Shown: piece after piece, positions 31,050 to 39,376 of the stretch
Numbering within the stretch: the first letter of the stretch is position 1
Layout: the number at the start of each line of letters is the position of its first letter
From: Amycolatopsis azurea DSM 43854
GTDB taxonomy: Bacteria; Actinomycetota; Actinomycetes; Mycobacteriales; Pseudonocardiaceae
Assembly (NCBI RefSeq): GCF_001995215.1
Contig: NZ_MUXN01000025.1
Coordinates: forward strand, 248,001-312,000
Direction of reading: 5' to 3'
DNA: 64,000 bases
Program-made: the position numbers and the translations under genes
Notes under the pieces: model-generated
The model's input: only the letters and a program-made list of their open reading frames with translations
Told to the model about the DNA's origin: nothing
Database searches by the model: none

Positions 31050-32093
31050 TTAGGTAGTCGCCTCGCCGAGCAGCCGCCAGGCGGTGAGGGCGAGCCGCGC
31101 CCGCGTCAGGCCGAGCGGATCGGTGAGGTCGATCCCCAGGCTCTTCCCGATCTGACCGAGCCGCCGGGCGACGCTGCTGTGGTGCAGGTGCAGGGAATCG
31201 GCGGCCTGGCGCACGGAACCCGTGACGCAGTAGGCGTCCAGCGTCCGCAGGTCCTCGGGTTCCGCCGCCAGGCCCGCGATCGCGACGACGTCGGCGTTGG
31301 CCCGCGTGTCCTCCTCCGGGATCCGCGCGAGCAGCGCCAGCGCGCCGAGGTCGTCGTAGTGGATCACCGGCAGGCGAACGGTCGTGAAGCGCAGGGCGGT
31401 CCTGGCGTCCTGCCAGGACCGGTGCGGGCATCCGGCGGCGCCGATCCCCGCGCGCACTCCTTCCGGGAACCGGGCGGGATCCACCGTGGCGGCCAGGATG
31501 ACGCCGGCGTCCGTGAGCGGCGCGGCCTTGACCGGGCGACCGGGGCAGATCAGGTTCCCGACCTTCTCCAGCGGGACCTTCGACCGGACGACGACCACCC
31601 TGATCGGCGCGTCGGCGGGGAAACCCAGCAGCCGCAAGGCCCGGCTCCTGGCCGCGTCGTCGCCGGAAGCGCTGATCACGAGTTCCACCAGCGCCGGATC
31701 GGCCATGGTGGTGCGGGCCGGGCCGTACCGTTCGACGACCGTCGCCGCGGCGATCGCGAGCCGGTCCAGCACCGCGTCGTCGAGGGCGCCGGGGGTTCCC
31801 TCACGCTCCAGCCACACCGTGCCGATCTCTTCCTCGTCGAGGGTGATCGCCACCGTGATGGACGCGGGCACGGGCGACGGCGCGGCTTCGCGGCCGTCCG
31901 GCGCCATGCGGATGGTGCGCCCCGCGCTGTGGAGCCGGATGCCCGCCACGCATTCCGCCAGGCCCGCCGTGGCGCGGGCCAGCGCGGGAAGGTCGACCCG
32001 GCGGCGCATCAGGGTGTCGTAGAACATCACGACCCGGATCGCGCCCTCGACGTCGGGATCCAGATGCGACAAGCGGGCCGCCAATGCCTCCAT
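31050..32093 (-). CDS. PucR/CdaR-type transcriptional regulator
   Basis: About 347 residues from the ATG giving MEALAARLSHLD. The C-terminal ~55 residues form a PucR-family HTH (LRTLDAYCVTGSVRQAADSLHLHHSSVARRLGQIGKSLGIDL), whose LHxHxxSVxxRLxxI pattern is diagnostic. The middle part (DDAARSRALRLLGFPADAPIRVVVV ... VRAGIGAAGCPHRSWQDARTALRF) matches the GGDEF-like domain of CdaR regulators. The start is uncertain because no ribosome-binding site is clear and the frame stays open upstream. It is divergent from the alpha/beta hydrolase, its likely target. Confidence 0.85.
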   Translation of the reverse strand: MEALAARLSHLDPDVEGAIRVVMFYDTLMRRRVDLPALARATAGLAECVAGIRLHSAGRTIRMAPDGREAAPSPVPASITVAITLDEEEIGTVWLEREGTPGALDDAVLDRLAIAAATVVERYGPARTTMADPALVELVISASGDDAARSRALRLLGFPADAPIRVVVVRSKVPLEKVGNLICPGRPVKAAPLTDAGVILAATVDPARFPEGVRAGIGAAGCPHRSWQDARTALRFTTVRLPVIHYDDLGALALLARIPEEDTRANADVVAIAGLAAEPEDLRTLDAYCVTGSVRQAADSLHLHHSSVARRLGQIGKSLGIDLTDPLGLTRARLALTAWRLLGEATT

Positions 32094-32189
32094 GTCCGCG
32101 AGCGTACGCGGCGATCGTCGCGCGGAGGGGCGATCACGCGCGACGGTTGGCGGGCGGCCGGAGGGCCGGGGCCTGGAAGGATCGTCGTC

Positions 32190-33089
32190 ATGGATCCCGA
32201 ACTGGAAGCCTTCATCGCGCTGTTCCCTCCGGCGACGCTCGACGACCCGGTCACCGAACGCGCGAACTTCGCGAAACTGGCCCGGTCGGTGCCGAAACCG
32301 GACACGTCGGCGATGACGGTCGAGGATCGGCTCGTGCCCGGCGAACCCGGCGTACCGGTGCGGATCTACCGGCCGTACGAGGCGCGGGGCGCCATCGTCT
32401 GGCTGCACGGCGGTGGCTGGGTCATGGGCGATCTGGAGACCGAGCATCCGTGGGCCGCCCGGCTCGCCGAGGCCTCCGGCGCGGTGGTGATCTCGGTGGA
32501 GTACCGCCTGGCTCCCGAGAACCCGTTCCCGGCCGCGTCCGACGACGTCTACGCCGTGCTGAACTGGGCGGCGGACCACGCGGCCGAACTCGGCGTCTCG
32601 CCGGACCGGATCGCGATCGGCGGGCACAGCGCGGGCGGCGGGCTCGCGGCGGCGACGGCGCTGCGGGCGCGCGACGAGGGCGGACCGCGGATCTGCTTCC
32701 AGCTGCTCAACCAGCCCGGACTCGACGACCGGCAGGAGACGTGGTCGGCACGGGAGTTCACCGGCACGCCGTGGATGAACCGGGAAAAGGTCACCGCGAT
32801 GTGGCGCCACTACCTCGACGGCCGTCCCGCTCCTTCGCCGTACGCCGCCCCCGCGCGGGCCACCGATCTCTCCGGCTTGCCGCCCGCGTATATGGCCACC
32901 GCCGAACTCTGCCCCAACCGCGACGAGGACATCGAGTACGCGGTCCGGCTGCTGCGGTCCGGGGTGTCCGTCGAACTGCATCAGTGGCCCGGCACCTTCC
33001 ACGGCTCGCAGGCGATCCTGTCCGCCGAGGTGTCCCGCCGTCAGATCGAGGAACTGGGCGACGTCCTGCGCCGAGCAGTGGCCTTCTGA
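32190..33089 (+). CDS. Alpha/beta hydrolase, hormone-sensitive-lipase type
   Basis: 299 residues. The oxyanion motif HGGGWVMGD and nucleophile motif GHSAGGG are those of HSL-family (group IV) esterases. The acid is probably in ELCPNRDED and the catalytic His in GTFHGSQ. ATG has GGAAGG 9 bp upstream. Such cytosolic enzymes hydrolyse short acyl esters. It is divergent from the PucR-like regulator across a ~96-bp spacer, suggesting regulation by it. The 47-bp gap to the acetyltransferase gene downstream allows cotranscription, although the two functions are unrelated. Confidence 0.9.
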   Translation: MDPELEAFIALFPPATLDDPVTERANFAKLARSVPKPDTSAMTVEDRLVPGEPGVPVRIYRPYEARGAIVWLHGGGWVMGDLETEHPWAARLAEASGAVVISVEYRLAPENPFPAASDDVYAVLNWAADHAAELGVSPDRIAIGGHSAGGGLAAATALRARDEGGPRICFQLLNQPGLDDRQETWSAREFTGTPWMNREKVTAMWRHYLDGRPAPSPYAAPARATDLSGLPPAYMATAELCPNRDEDIEYAVRLLRSGVSVELHQWPGTFHGSQAILSAEVSRRQIEELGDVLRRAVAF

Positions 33090-33136
33090 CCGGCAATTCG
33101 GTTGACCCGGTCGCGGGACGACGATGCACTGTGGGG

Positions 33137-34324
33137 ATGGAGATCCGTCCCACGACCGGTGACGAATTCGACGTCTTCGTCGACACCACGCACGCCGCGT
33201 TCGCACGTTTCCCGGAAACCCCGGCCACGGTCTGGTCGGCACTGGAAATGGACCGCGGCCTGTTCGCGATGTCCGACGACGGGCGTCCCGTCGGCACGGC
33301 CTCCGCGCACTCCTTCGAGCTCACCCTTCCCGGTGAAGCCGTCATCCCGGTGTCGGGAGTGACCGCCGTCGGTGTCCTGCCGACGCACCGGCGCCGGGGC
33401 GCGCTCAGCGCGATGATGCTGCGTCAGCTCGCCGACTTCCGGGCCAGGGGTGAATTCCTCTCCGTGCTGCTGGCCTCGGAGGCCGTGATCTACCGCCGGT
33501 TCGGCTACGGACCGGCGACCTACACCCACCGGCTGACGGTGCAGCGCCACCAGGCGGCTTTCGCCGTCCCCCAGGCCGACGGGGGCTCGGTCGAGCTGCT
33601 GCGTCGTGCCGACTGCGGCGAGATCCTGGAAGAGGTCTACGACCGTTATCGCCGCACTCGGCCGGGCGCGTTGTCGCGCCCGCGCCGCTGGTGGACGGCG
33701 GGCGCGGGACTGGCCCCGATCTCCGCCGCGCCGCGCTACATCGCCGTGCACCGTGACGCCGACGGCGTCCCGGACGGGTACGCCTCCTACTCGCACACCG
33801 CCCCGAGCACCCTGACCGTCGACGAGACCATCGCGGCGGACGACGCCGTCGGCACCGCGCTGGCCCGGTTCCTCCTCGAACACGACCTGATCACCCAGGT
33901 CGTGTTCAAGCACTGCCCGCCCGACCACCCGCTGCGCTGGCAGCTCGAGGACTTCCGCGCCGCCGAGGCCGCCGACGACACCGACTGGTTGTGGGTGCGG
34001 CTGCTGGACATCCCCCGAGCGCTCACCGCGCGCGGCTGGTTCGCCGACGGCGAGCTCGTCCTCGATGTCGACGACCCCGCGCTCGGCGAGCACGGCCGCC
34101 ATCTGCTGACCGTCCGGGACGGCGAGGCGGACTGCGTCCCCACCGACCGGGAACCCGACCTGTCTCTGGACGTGAGCGACCTCGGCTCGATCTACCTCGG
34201 CGGCACCGCCCCGAGCACGCTCGTCCGGGCCGGGCGCGTCCGCGCCCATCGCCCCGGTGCGGCCGCGCTGGCCGACGCCCTGTTCCGTGCCGAACGTCCG
34301 CCGCATTGCCTGCACTGGTTCTGA
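33137..34324 (+). CDS. Eis-type GNAT N-acetyltransferase with SCP2-like C-terminus
   Basis: 395 residues. The first GNAT domain has the acetyl-CoA-binding region VSGVTAVGVLPTHRRRGALSAMM (V-x-V-x-P-x-x-R-R-x-G). RFGYGPAT is the characteristic Eis motif. A second GNAT-like half (WLWVRLLDIPRALTARGW) and a C-terminal sterol-carrier-like domain follow, giving the ~400-residue length of Eis proteins. It ends in an aromatic C-terminus (PPHCLHWF), where the terminal carboxylate serves in catalysis in this family. Eis enzymes acetylate lysine or aminoglycoside amines; the substrate here is unknown. ATG overlaps GTGGGG. Confidence 0.92.
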   Translation: MEIRPTTGDEFDVFVDTTHAAFARFPETPATVWSALEMDRGLFAMSDDGRPVGTASAHSFELTLPGEAVIPVSGVTAVGVLPTHRRRGALSAMMLRQLADFRARGEFLSVLLASEAVIYRRFGYGPATYTHRLTVQRHQAAFAVPQADGGSVELLRRADCGEILEEVYDRYRRTRPGALSRPRRWWTAGAGLAPISAAPRYIAVHRDADGVPDGYASYSHTAPSTLTVDETIAADDAVGTALARFLLEHDLITQVVFKHCPPDHPLRWQLEDFRAAEAADDTDWLWVRLLDIPRALTARGWFADGELVLDVDDPALGEHGRHLLTVRDGEADCVPTDREPDLSLDVSDLGSIYLGGTAPSTLVRAGRVRAHRPGAAALADALFRAERPPHCLHWF

Positions 34325-34361
34325 TCACGCGAGGGGCGCGGTCTCAGAGCGCGGACGTTCG

Positions 34362-34482
34362 TTGACACCCTGTAGTGCCACTGCTCTACTCGGACGCATG
34401 CTCTGTACGGCCTGAACCAGTGTCCGCCCACTTTCGAGAACACCCGGGAATTCCGGGCGCTCCGCCCTGCCCGGAATTCCCG
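34362..34482 (+). promoter_or_regulatory. Promoter, mini-ORF and hairpin: possible attenuator leader
   Basis: TTGACA (34362-34367), 17 bp, then TCTACT (34385-34390). A transcript would start at or next to ATG 34398, which opens the five-codon ORF MLCTA (34398-34415). Downstream is a perfect 13-bp stem CGGGAATTCCGGG (34445-34457 with 34470-34482) ending 29 bp before the DszC-like gene. The mini-ORF contains a Cys codon, of interest ahead of a probable sulfur-metabolism gene. Confidence 0.45.
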
Positions 34483-34511
34483 TTCGCCCTCGCACAGAAC
34501 GGAATTCACCC

Positions 34512-35717
34512 ATGACCACGACCGAGGACCGGGTCCGGTCCGCCACCGAATGGCTGGCCGTCGCGAAAGAGGTCGCCGCCGAACTCGCGGTGAACGCGGC
34601 CGAGCGCGACCGGAAGAACGCAACGCCCACCGCGGAAGTCCGGCTGCTCAAGGAAACCGGCCTGGTGACCCTGCTCGGCCCGGTCGAGCACGGCGGTGGC
34701 GGCCAGAGCTGGGAGACCGCTTATCGCGTGACCCGCGAGGTCGCGCGCGGCGACGGTTCCATCGGCCAAGTGCTCGGCTATCACTACCTCTGGGCCTGGG
34801 CCGCGCGACTGGTGGCGACCGACGACCAGATCGCCGCGGTCGAAGAACTGTATACGCGTAACAATTTCGTGTTCGGCGGCGCGGTCAATCCCCGCGATTC
34901 CGATCTGAAGATCACCGAGGACGGCGACGAACTCGTCTACAAAGGACACAAGTCGTTCTCCACCGGAAGCAGGATCTCCGATCTGACCGTGCTCGAAGGT
35001 GTCCTCGAAGGCACCGAGGACCACATCTTCGCCATCGTTCCGTCCGAACAGGACGGTATCGTCTTCCACGACGACTGGGACAACATCGGCCAGCGGCTCA
35101 CCGAATCGGGCAGCGTGACCATCACCGACGTGCGGGTCCCGTGGGCGAGCGCGGCGGGTTACGTCGACAAGAAGTTCCACCCCTTGACCTACAACACGCT
35201 CAACGTCCCGGCGATCCAGCTGGTGTTCGCCAACTTCTACCTCGGCATCGCGCAGGGAGCACTCGAAACCGCGCTGGCGTACACGCGCGAGCACACCCGC
35301 GCCTGGCCGTACGGCGGCGACGACAAGACCTCCGCCGGCGAGGAGTGGTACATCCTCGAAGGCTACGGCGATCTCCAGGCGAAGCTGTGGGCCGCCGAAG
35401 CACTGGTGGACAAGGCCGGGACGGCGATCTCGACCGTATTGCACGCGCCACGCGAAGAGCTGACGCCCGAGGCACGTGGCGAGATCGCGGTCCTCGTCGC
35501 CGCCGCCAAACAGCGCGTGATCGACACCGGGCTCGAAATCGGCACGAAGATCTTCGAGCTGACCGGCGCCCGCGCGAGCGCGACGAAACACGGCTTCGAC
35601 CGCTTCTGGCGCAACCTGCGCACGCACTCGCTCCACGACCCGGTGGCCTACAAGCGCCGGGAGGTCGGCGCCTACGCGTTGCTGAACGAACTCCCGGAAC
35701 CCACCTGGTACACCTGA
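34512..35717 (+). CDS. DszC/SfnC-like flavin-dependent monooxygenase (acyl-CoA dehydrogenase fold)
   Basis: 401 residues with the acyl-CoA dehydrogenase fold. Motifs of the dibenzothiophene/alkylsulfone monooxygenase branch are visible: ARGDGSIGQVLGYHYLW, FSTGSRISD, the flavin-binding FANFYLGIAQGALETALAY, and the C-terminal RNLRTHSLHDPVAYKRREVG. These enzymes use reduced FMN and oxygen to oxidise organosulfur compounds or other heteroatom substrates in sulfur scavenging. A flavin reductase is not encoded next to it. ATG 34512 is the first good start. It is preceded by an attenuator-like leader and followed by the family A palindrome as terminator. Confidence 0.85.
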   Translation: MTTTEDRVRSATEWLAVAKEVAAELAVNAAERDRKNATPTAEVRLLKETGLVTLLGPVEHGGGGQSWETAYRVTREVARGDGSIGQVLGYHYLWAWAARLVATDDQIAAVEELYTRNNFVFGGAVNPRDSDLKITEDGDELVYKGHKSFSTGSRISDLTVLEGVLEGTEDHIFAIVPSEQDGIVFHDDWDNIGQRLTESGSVTITDVRVPWASAAGYVDKKFHPLTYNTLNVPAIQLVFANFYLGIAQGALETALAYTREHTRAWPYGGDDKTSAGEEWYILEGYGDLQAKLWAAEALVDKAGTAISTVLHAPREELTPEARGEIAVLVAAAKQRVIDTGLEIGTKIFELTGARASATKHGFDRFWRNLRTHSLHDPVAYKRREVGAYALLNELPEPTWYT

Positions 35718-35732
35718 TCCTTCGGTACAGGT

Positions 35733-35780
35733 GGTCGTGAGTGGTAAGTGACGTTCTAACGACACTTACCACTCACGACC
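35733..35780. repeat. Family A palindrome, copy 3 (bidirectional terminator)
   Basis: Arms 35733-35755 and 35758-35780 (core GTGAGTGGTAAGTG) match at 22 of 23 positions around a CT centre. It lies between the convergent DszC-like (stop 35717) and Spo0M (stop 35794) genes. Confidence 0.8.
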
Positions 35781-35793
35781 AACCCGGCCCGGC

Positions 35794-36777
35794 TTACTCC
35801 TCGAAGCCTTCGTCTCCCCCGTCGAAGACGTCTTCCATGACCTCGCCGAGGATCATGCCGCCGACCACACCGGCCGCGGCACCGGCGACCATGCCGCCCA
35901 TCCCCGGGCCCCGCCTGCCGTGCTGACCGTGGTGACCAGGGTGGCCGTGGTGGTCGTACTCGTGCCCGTAGTGCTCCTGGTGCCCGCCGAACATGGCGTG
36001 CCCGCCGCCGGATTCGGCGACCTTGGCCAGCCAGCCGTCGATGGCCGCCGCCCAGTCGGTGCGCAGGGCCTCCTCGTGCGAGACGTGGAAGCGGCCGAAG
36101 GAGTCACCGCCGGACCGGAACATGCCGCCGCGTTTGTCGGCCTCCAGCACCACCACCAGCTCGTCCGGGCTCGCGACGAAGGTCAGCTCCACCTGGTTGA
36201 CGCGGCCGGCGTAGCGCGACGGCGGGAAGAACTCGATCTCCTGGAAGAACCCGAGTTCCTGCCGCACCCCGTGCAGCCGCCCGGCCTCGACGTCGGCGCT
36301 GCGGAACGAGAATCCCAGCTCCCCGAACGCCTCCAGGACCCGGTCCTGCGCCTGGAGCGGCCCGACCAGCACCGGGTCGAGGTCGCCCTTGTCCGGCGCG
36401 CCCGCGATGACGAGCTCGGTCCGCACGCCGACGACCACGCCCGGCAGCTCGCGTCCGCCGACCGCGCTGATCGGTGTCTCCCAGGGCAGCGCGATCCGGA
36501 ACGGCACGGTGGTCAGCTGCCCCGCCGTCACCTTCACCTTGTGCCCCGCGCTGACCCGCAGGAACTCCGCGGTCCCGGCGCGTTCGTGGTCACCGTGCTC
36601 GACCTCGACCCGGGTCACCAGCGAAAGCAGGATCTCCTCGATCTGGGCGTCGCTCGAACCGCCCTGGATACGGACCTGTCCGGTGATCACCTCGCCGGGT
36701 ACGGCGTGCGGCGAGTCGAGCACGGTGTCGACGGACGGGCCGCCCACCCCGAAGGCGCTGAGCATCCGTTTGAACAT
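35794..36777 (-). CDS. Spo0M family (sporulation control, arrestin-fold) protein
   Basis: 327 residues. Residues 1-240 match Spo0M: the start MFKRMLSAFGVGGPSVDTVL, the beta-sandwich segments GEVITGQVRIQGG and FRIALPWETPISAVGG, and the second half FSFRSADVEAGRLHG ... LGFFQEIEFFPPSRYAG. The C-terminal ~75 residues are unusual: a His-rich stretch (HQEHYGHEYDHHGHPGHHGQHG) then GMGGMVAGAAAGVVGGMILGEV, a glycine-rich hydrophobic segment. Spo0M is an arrestin-like scaffold affecting sporulation and the cell envelope in Bacillus; in actinobacteria its role is little known. The His tail might bind metal (inference). Strong GGAGGAAA upstream. Confidence 0.88.
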   Translation of the reverse strand: MFKRMLSAFGVGGPSVDTVLDSPHAVPGEVITGQVRIQGGSSDAQIEEILLSLVTRVEVEHGDHERAGTAEFLRVSAGHKVKVTAGQLTTVPFRIALPWETPISAVGGRELPGVVVGVRTELVIAGAPDKGDLDPVLVGPLQAQDRVLEAFGELGFSFRSADVEAGRLHGVRQELGFFQEIEFFPPSRYAGRVNQVELTFVASPDELVVVLEADKRGGMFRSGGDSFGRFHVSHEEALRTDWAAAIDGWLAKVAESGGGHAMFGGHQEHYGHEYDHHGHPGHHGQHGRRGPGMGGMVAGAAAGVVGGMILGEVMEDVFDGGDEGFEE

Positions 36778-36903
36778 CAGGGATTTCCTCCGCTGGGTAC
36801 TGGAACCTGTGTGCCGCGAGAGCGGCCACTTCGACTACTACCGAGAACAGCCGCGGCACGCCAGGCAAAACGGGTTAAAAACCCCTAAACGGGCGCGACG
36901 TCA

Positions 36904-38250
36904 CTACCTTGCCAGATCGGCCTGGCGCACATCGTGCAGGTGGATGACGACGTCGTAGGACTTCCGCAGCGAAAGGTCGACGGGGTCCACGGGGAACTGG
37001 GTGCCGATGGTGCGGGTGGACCGGGCGACGTCGAGCCAGGCGCGGCCGGCGGGCGGCGCGGTGCGGAGGTCGAGGTAGAAGTCCTCGTACCGGACCTTGT
37101 CGAGGGTGTCCTCGTTCGACCCGGGCGACGCGGCCGGGACGGAGAACCGCTTCCACGCCCCGCCGATCGCCTTGTCCGTCGCGAGGAAGGAACCCTTGTC
37201 GAAGCTGAACCCGATCGGCAGGTAGTCGCGGCCCAGCGTCTCGCGCAGGAAGGCACCCTGCGTCTTCGGGTACATCGCCGGGTTGTCGGGGATGTAGGCG
37301 ACGTGGGTGTTGTGCGCGGAGAGCAGGACCTTCTGCCCGGTCCGCCGCTGCCACCAGGCGACGTTCTGCGCCATCGCCCTGTCCCGCAGGATCTGCAAGG
37401 GGGGCAGCGTCGTCATGTCCGCGAGGTCGACGGTGAGGAAACGGGCGGTCTGCGCGACGAACCGGGCGTGCTGAGCGGTCCAGTCGAGGTCGTCCGCGCC
37501 GGTGAGCCCCTTGATCAGCTCGAAGGCCTGCTCCGCCTGGGTGGCGAGCCGCTTCCGTTCGTCGAGCGGTTTGCGGAGGTAGGCGAGATGGTCGTCGATC
37601 GGGCGAAGACCGGTGTAGAGCTGGTTCAGCCGGGGCAACGCCGCCGGGTGGTGCTGCCGCACGAAGTCGGTGATCCTGGCGAAGAAGGCGTCGTTGATCG
37701 ACGGCCCGCCGAGATCGTCACCGACGAAGTGCACGGTGCGGTCGGGGTGGGCACGGTTGTAGTCGCGCATCCACTGGATCAGGCTGACGAACTCCTCGCG
37801 GTCCCAAGGGGAACCGGCCACCGTCCGCTTCAGGATCTCGCGGGCGTCACCCCGGCCGGTCTGGACGTAGTCGTCGATCTCCATGCCCGCCGACCAGCTC
37901 GCCTCCAGCGCGAACGCCCGGAAACCCTTCTCCTCGACGAGATAGCGGAACACCCGCTCCTTCATCGTGAAGAACTCGTGGGAGCCGTGCGTGGCCTCGC
38001 CGAGACCGACCACCTTCGCGTCGCCGATCATCCTGCCCAAGGCCCGCAGGTCGGCGGTGTTCCGGCCGGGATCGGTGGACCGCAGCGGATACGCCGCCCG
38101 GTCCAGCGAGCGCACCACCGGATCCCGCCAGGCCGCGGCCGTCTCCGCCGTCTCCGCCGCGTTCGCCGCGGGCGCGAGCATCGCCCCCGCCGCCACCACC
38201 GCGGCGACCGCCAAACCCCGTCTCCCCCAACGCTTCCGGTTCTCAGTCAT
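36904..38250 (-). CDS. Secreted erythromycin-esterase family protein
   Basis: 448 residues. The N-terminus (RKRWGRRGLAVAAVVAAGAML ... ANAAETA) is a signal peptide. The Ere/succinoglycan-like fold is shown by GLGEATHGSHEFF (Glu85 and His88 correspond to the catalytic pair of Ere enzymes), VLLSAHNTHVAYIPD (another active-site His) and FALEASWSAGMEIDDYV. Ere enzymes open macrolide lactones, but most chromosomal relatives have unknown substrates. Its predicted export is less usual for a resistance esterase. It seems monocistronic, with stacked hairpins between it and the upstream dioxygenase. Confidence 0.88.
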   Translation of the reverse strand: MTENRKRWGRRGLAVAAVVAAGAMLAPAANAAETAETAAAWRDPVVRSLDRAAYPLRSTDPGRNTADLRALGRMIGDAKVVGLGEATHGSHEFFTMKERVFRYLVEEKGFRAFALEASWSAGMEIDDYVQTGRGDAREILKRTVAGSPWDREEFVSLIQWMRDYNRAHPDRTVHFVGDDLGGPSINDAFFARITDFVRQHHPAALPRLNQLYTGLRPIDDHLAYLRKPLDERKRLATQAEQAFELIKGLTGADDLDWTAQHARFVAQTARFLTVDLADMTTLPPLQILRDRAMAQNVAWWQRRTGQKVLLSAHNTHVAYIPDNPAMYPKTQGAFLRETLGRDYLPIGFSFDKGSFLATDKAIGGAWKRFSVPAASPGSNEDTLDKVRYEDFYLDLRTAPPAGRAWLDVARSTRTIGTQFPVDPVDLSLRKSYDVVIHLHDVRQADLAR

Positions 38251-38330
38251 ACCAGCTCACCCCTTCGTTCCGATGTCGAAGACGATCATCGTCCGAGGAG
38301 TGGTGTCGGCGCGCTGTAGCGAAGCTCCCA

Positions 38331-38418
38331 CTTGGGGTGGGGAAAACCCCACCCCAAGACGAGAAGGCGGGTGGACCCCCGCCGCCGGAGTGTGGGTCGG
38401 CGGCGGGAATCCACCCGC
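38331..38418 (-). terminator. Two stacked hairpins after the dioxygenase gene
   Basis: A perfect 12-bp stem CTTGGGGTGGGG with loop AAAA (38331-38358) and a second arm pair GCGGGTGGA/TCCACCCGC (38367-38375 with 38410-38418), extended by CCCCCGCCGCCG against CGGCGGCGGG. They lie between two minus-strand genes and suit termination. Confidence 0.65.
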
Positions 38419-38446
38419 GTTTATCTCCCTCCGCAGCGGCTGCTCG

Positions 38447-39298
38447 TCACTCCGCGCGCCACAACGCGGGCGTGTTCGGCGGCTCCCAGCCAGGCTGGGC
38501 CGTGTGCGCCTGCAAGCACACGTAACCGCGGCCGCTGTAGGTGACCCGGGCGCCCGCGGAATAGCCGGTTCCCGCCGCCCAGGTCGTCCCGCCAGGCGGG
38601 TTGGAGGTCGAAGTGGGCGGATTGGAGGTGGTCGGGTTCGAGCTGGTCGGCCGCGACGTCGACGTCGGCGTCTGCCGCACGTTGAGCACGAAGTCGAACG
38701 CGGCCTCCTTGGCCGTGCCCACGTCGCGCACCTCCATCAGCAGCCGCGGGTCGAAGATCGTGTCGGTGTTGTTGCGCGGCTCGTTGGGGAAGTAGAGCTG
38801 CGTGGTCAGGATCGGCCTGCCGGGCGCCTGGACCTTGACGTGGATGTGCCGCGTGCGGCCGGGGTACAGGCCGGGCACGATCGTGCTCAGCGAGAACCTG
38901 CCCTGGTCATCGGTGTACTGGTGACCGCGGAAGGTGTATCCCGAGTTGTCGTAGTTGCCGTTGACGTCGGCCTGCCAGAAGTCCAGCAGCGCCCGCGCGA
39001 TCGGCTGGCACGCGAGACCGAAGACGAAGCCGGAGACGGTGAGCCTCGTGCCCTGCGTGCCCGGGGTGACGAGCGACGTCCGCTCCGGAGAGTTCGGCTT
39101 GAAGTAAGGACCTTCGGTCTGCGCGATGGTCGGGGCGTCTCCGTCGTGACATTCCGGGGTCAGCTCGGGCGTCTTGCCGCTCGCGACGGTGGTGCGCGCG
39201 AGAGCGGGGCCACCGACCAGCGCGACCGGGGCGACGACACCCGCGGCGAGCGCGGCCTTCAGCACAGTCTTTCGGCTGAGCTTGTTATCTTCGTCCAT
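38447..39298 (-). CDS. Secreted intradiol ring-cleavage dioxygenase with C-terminal chitin-binding (CBM5/12-like) module
   Basis: 283 residues. Tat-like leader LSRKTVLKAALAAGVVAP. The catalytic core (residues ~60-210) has TEGPYFKPNSPERTSL, LLDFWQADVNGNYDNSGYTFRG, YTDDQGRFSLSTIVPG and PGRTRHIHVKV; its Tyr/Tyr/His/His positions are the Fe(III) ligands of intradiol enzymes. A Thr/Ser/Pro linker follows (STSRPTSSNPTTSNPPTSTS). The C-terminal ~45 residues (WAAGTGYSAGARVTYSGRGY through GWEPPNTPALW) are a CBM5/12 carbohydrate-binding module. Extracellular members oxidise catechols, for example from lignin. The fused module suggests binding to chitin or cellulose. Confidence 0.92.
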   Translation of the reverse strand: MDEDNKLSRKTVLKAALAAGVVAPVALVGGPALARTTVASGKTPELTPECHDGDAPTIAQTEGPYFKPNSPERTSLVTPGTQGTRLTVSGFVFGLACQPIARALLDFWQADVNGNYDNSGYTFRGHQYTDDQGRFSLSTIVPGLYPGRTRHIHVKVQAPGRPILTTQLYFPNEPRNNTDTIFDPRLLMEVRDVGTAKEAAFDFVLNVRQTPTSTSRPTSSNPTTSNPPTSTSNPPGGTTWAAGTGYSAGARVTYSGRGYVCLQAHTAQPGWEPPNTPALWRAE

Positions 39299-39376
39299 GA
39301 CCTGCTCCTCGTGGGGCTTCGGGAATCACCCTCGACGGTATGGAGAAGATCAGCTCCGGACGATGGACTGCCTTGG

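Noticed and set aside
31029..32189. N-terminal extension of the alpha/beta hydrolase from 31029
   Set aside because: It is the complement of the PucR-like gene, Arg/Pro/Gln-rich. The hydrolase starts at ATG 32190 with a good ribosome-binding site.
36590..36868. Small minus-strand ORF between Spo0M and the ere-like gene
   Set aside because: It overlaps the start of Spo0M in another frame, with no conserved feature.
36904..38250. Macrolide resistance (ere) gene
   Set aside because: Family membership is clear, but the protein is predicted secreted and there is no macrolide cluster; calling it resistance would over-interpret.
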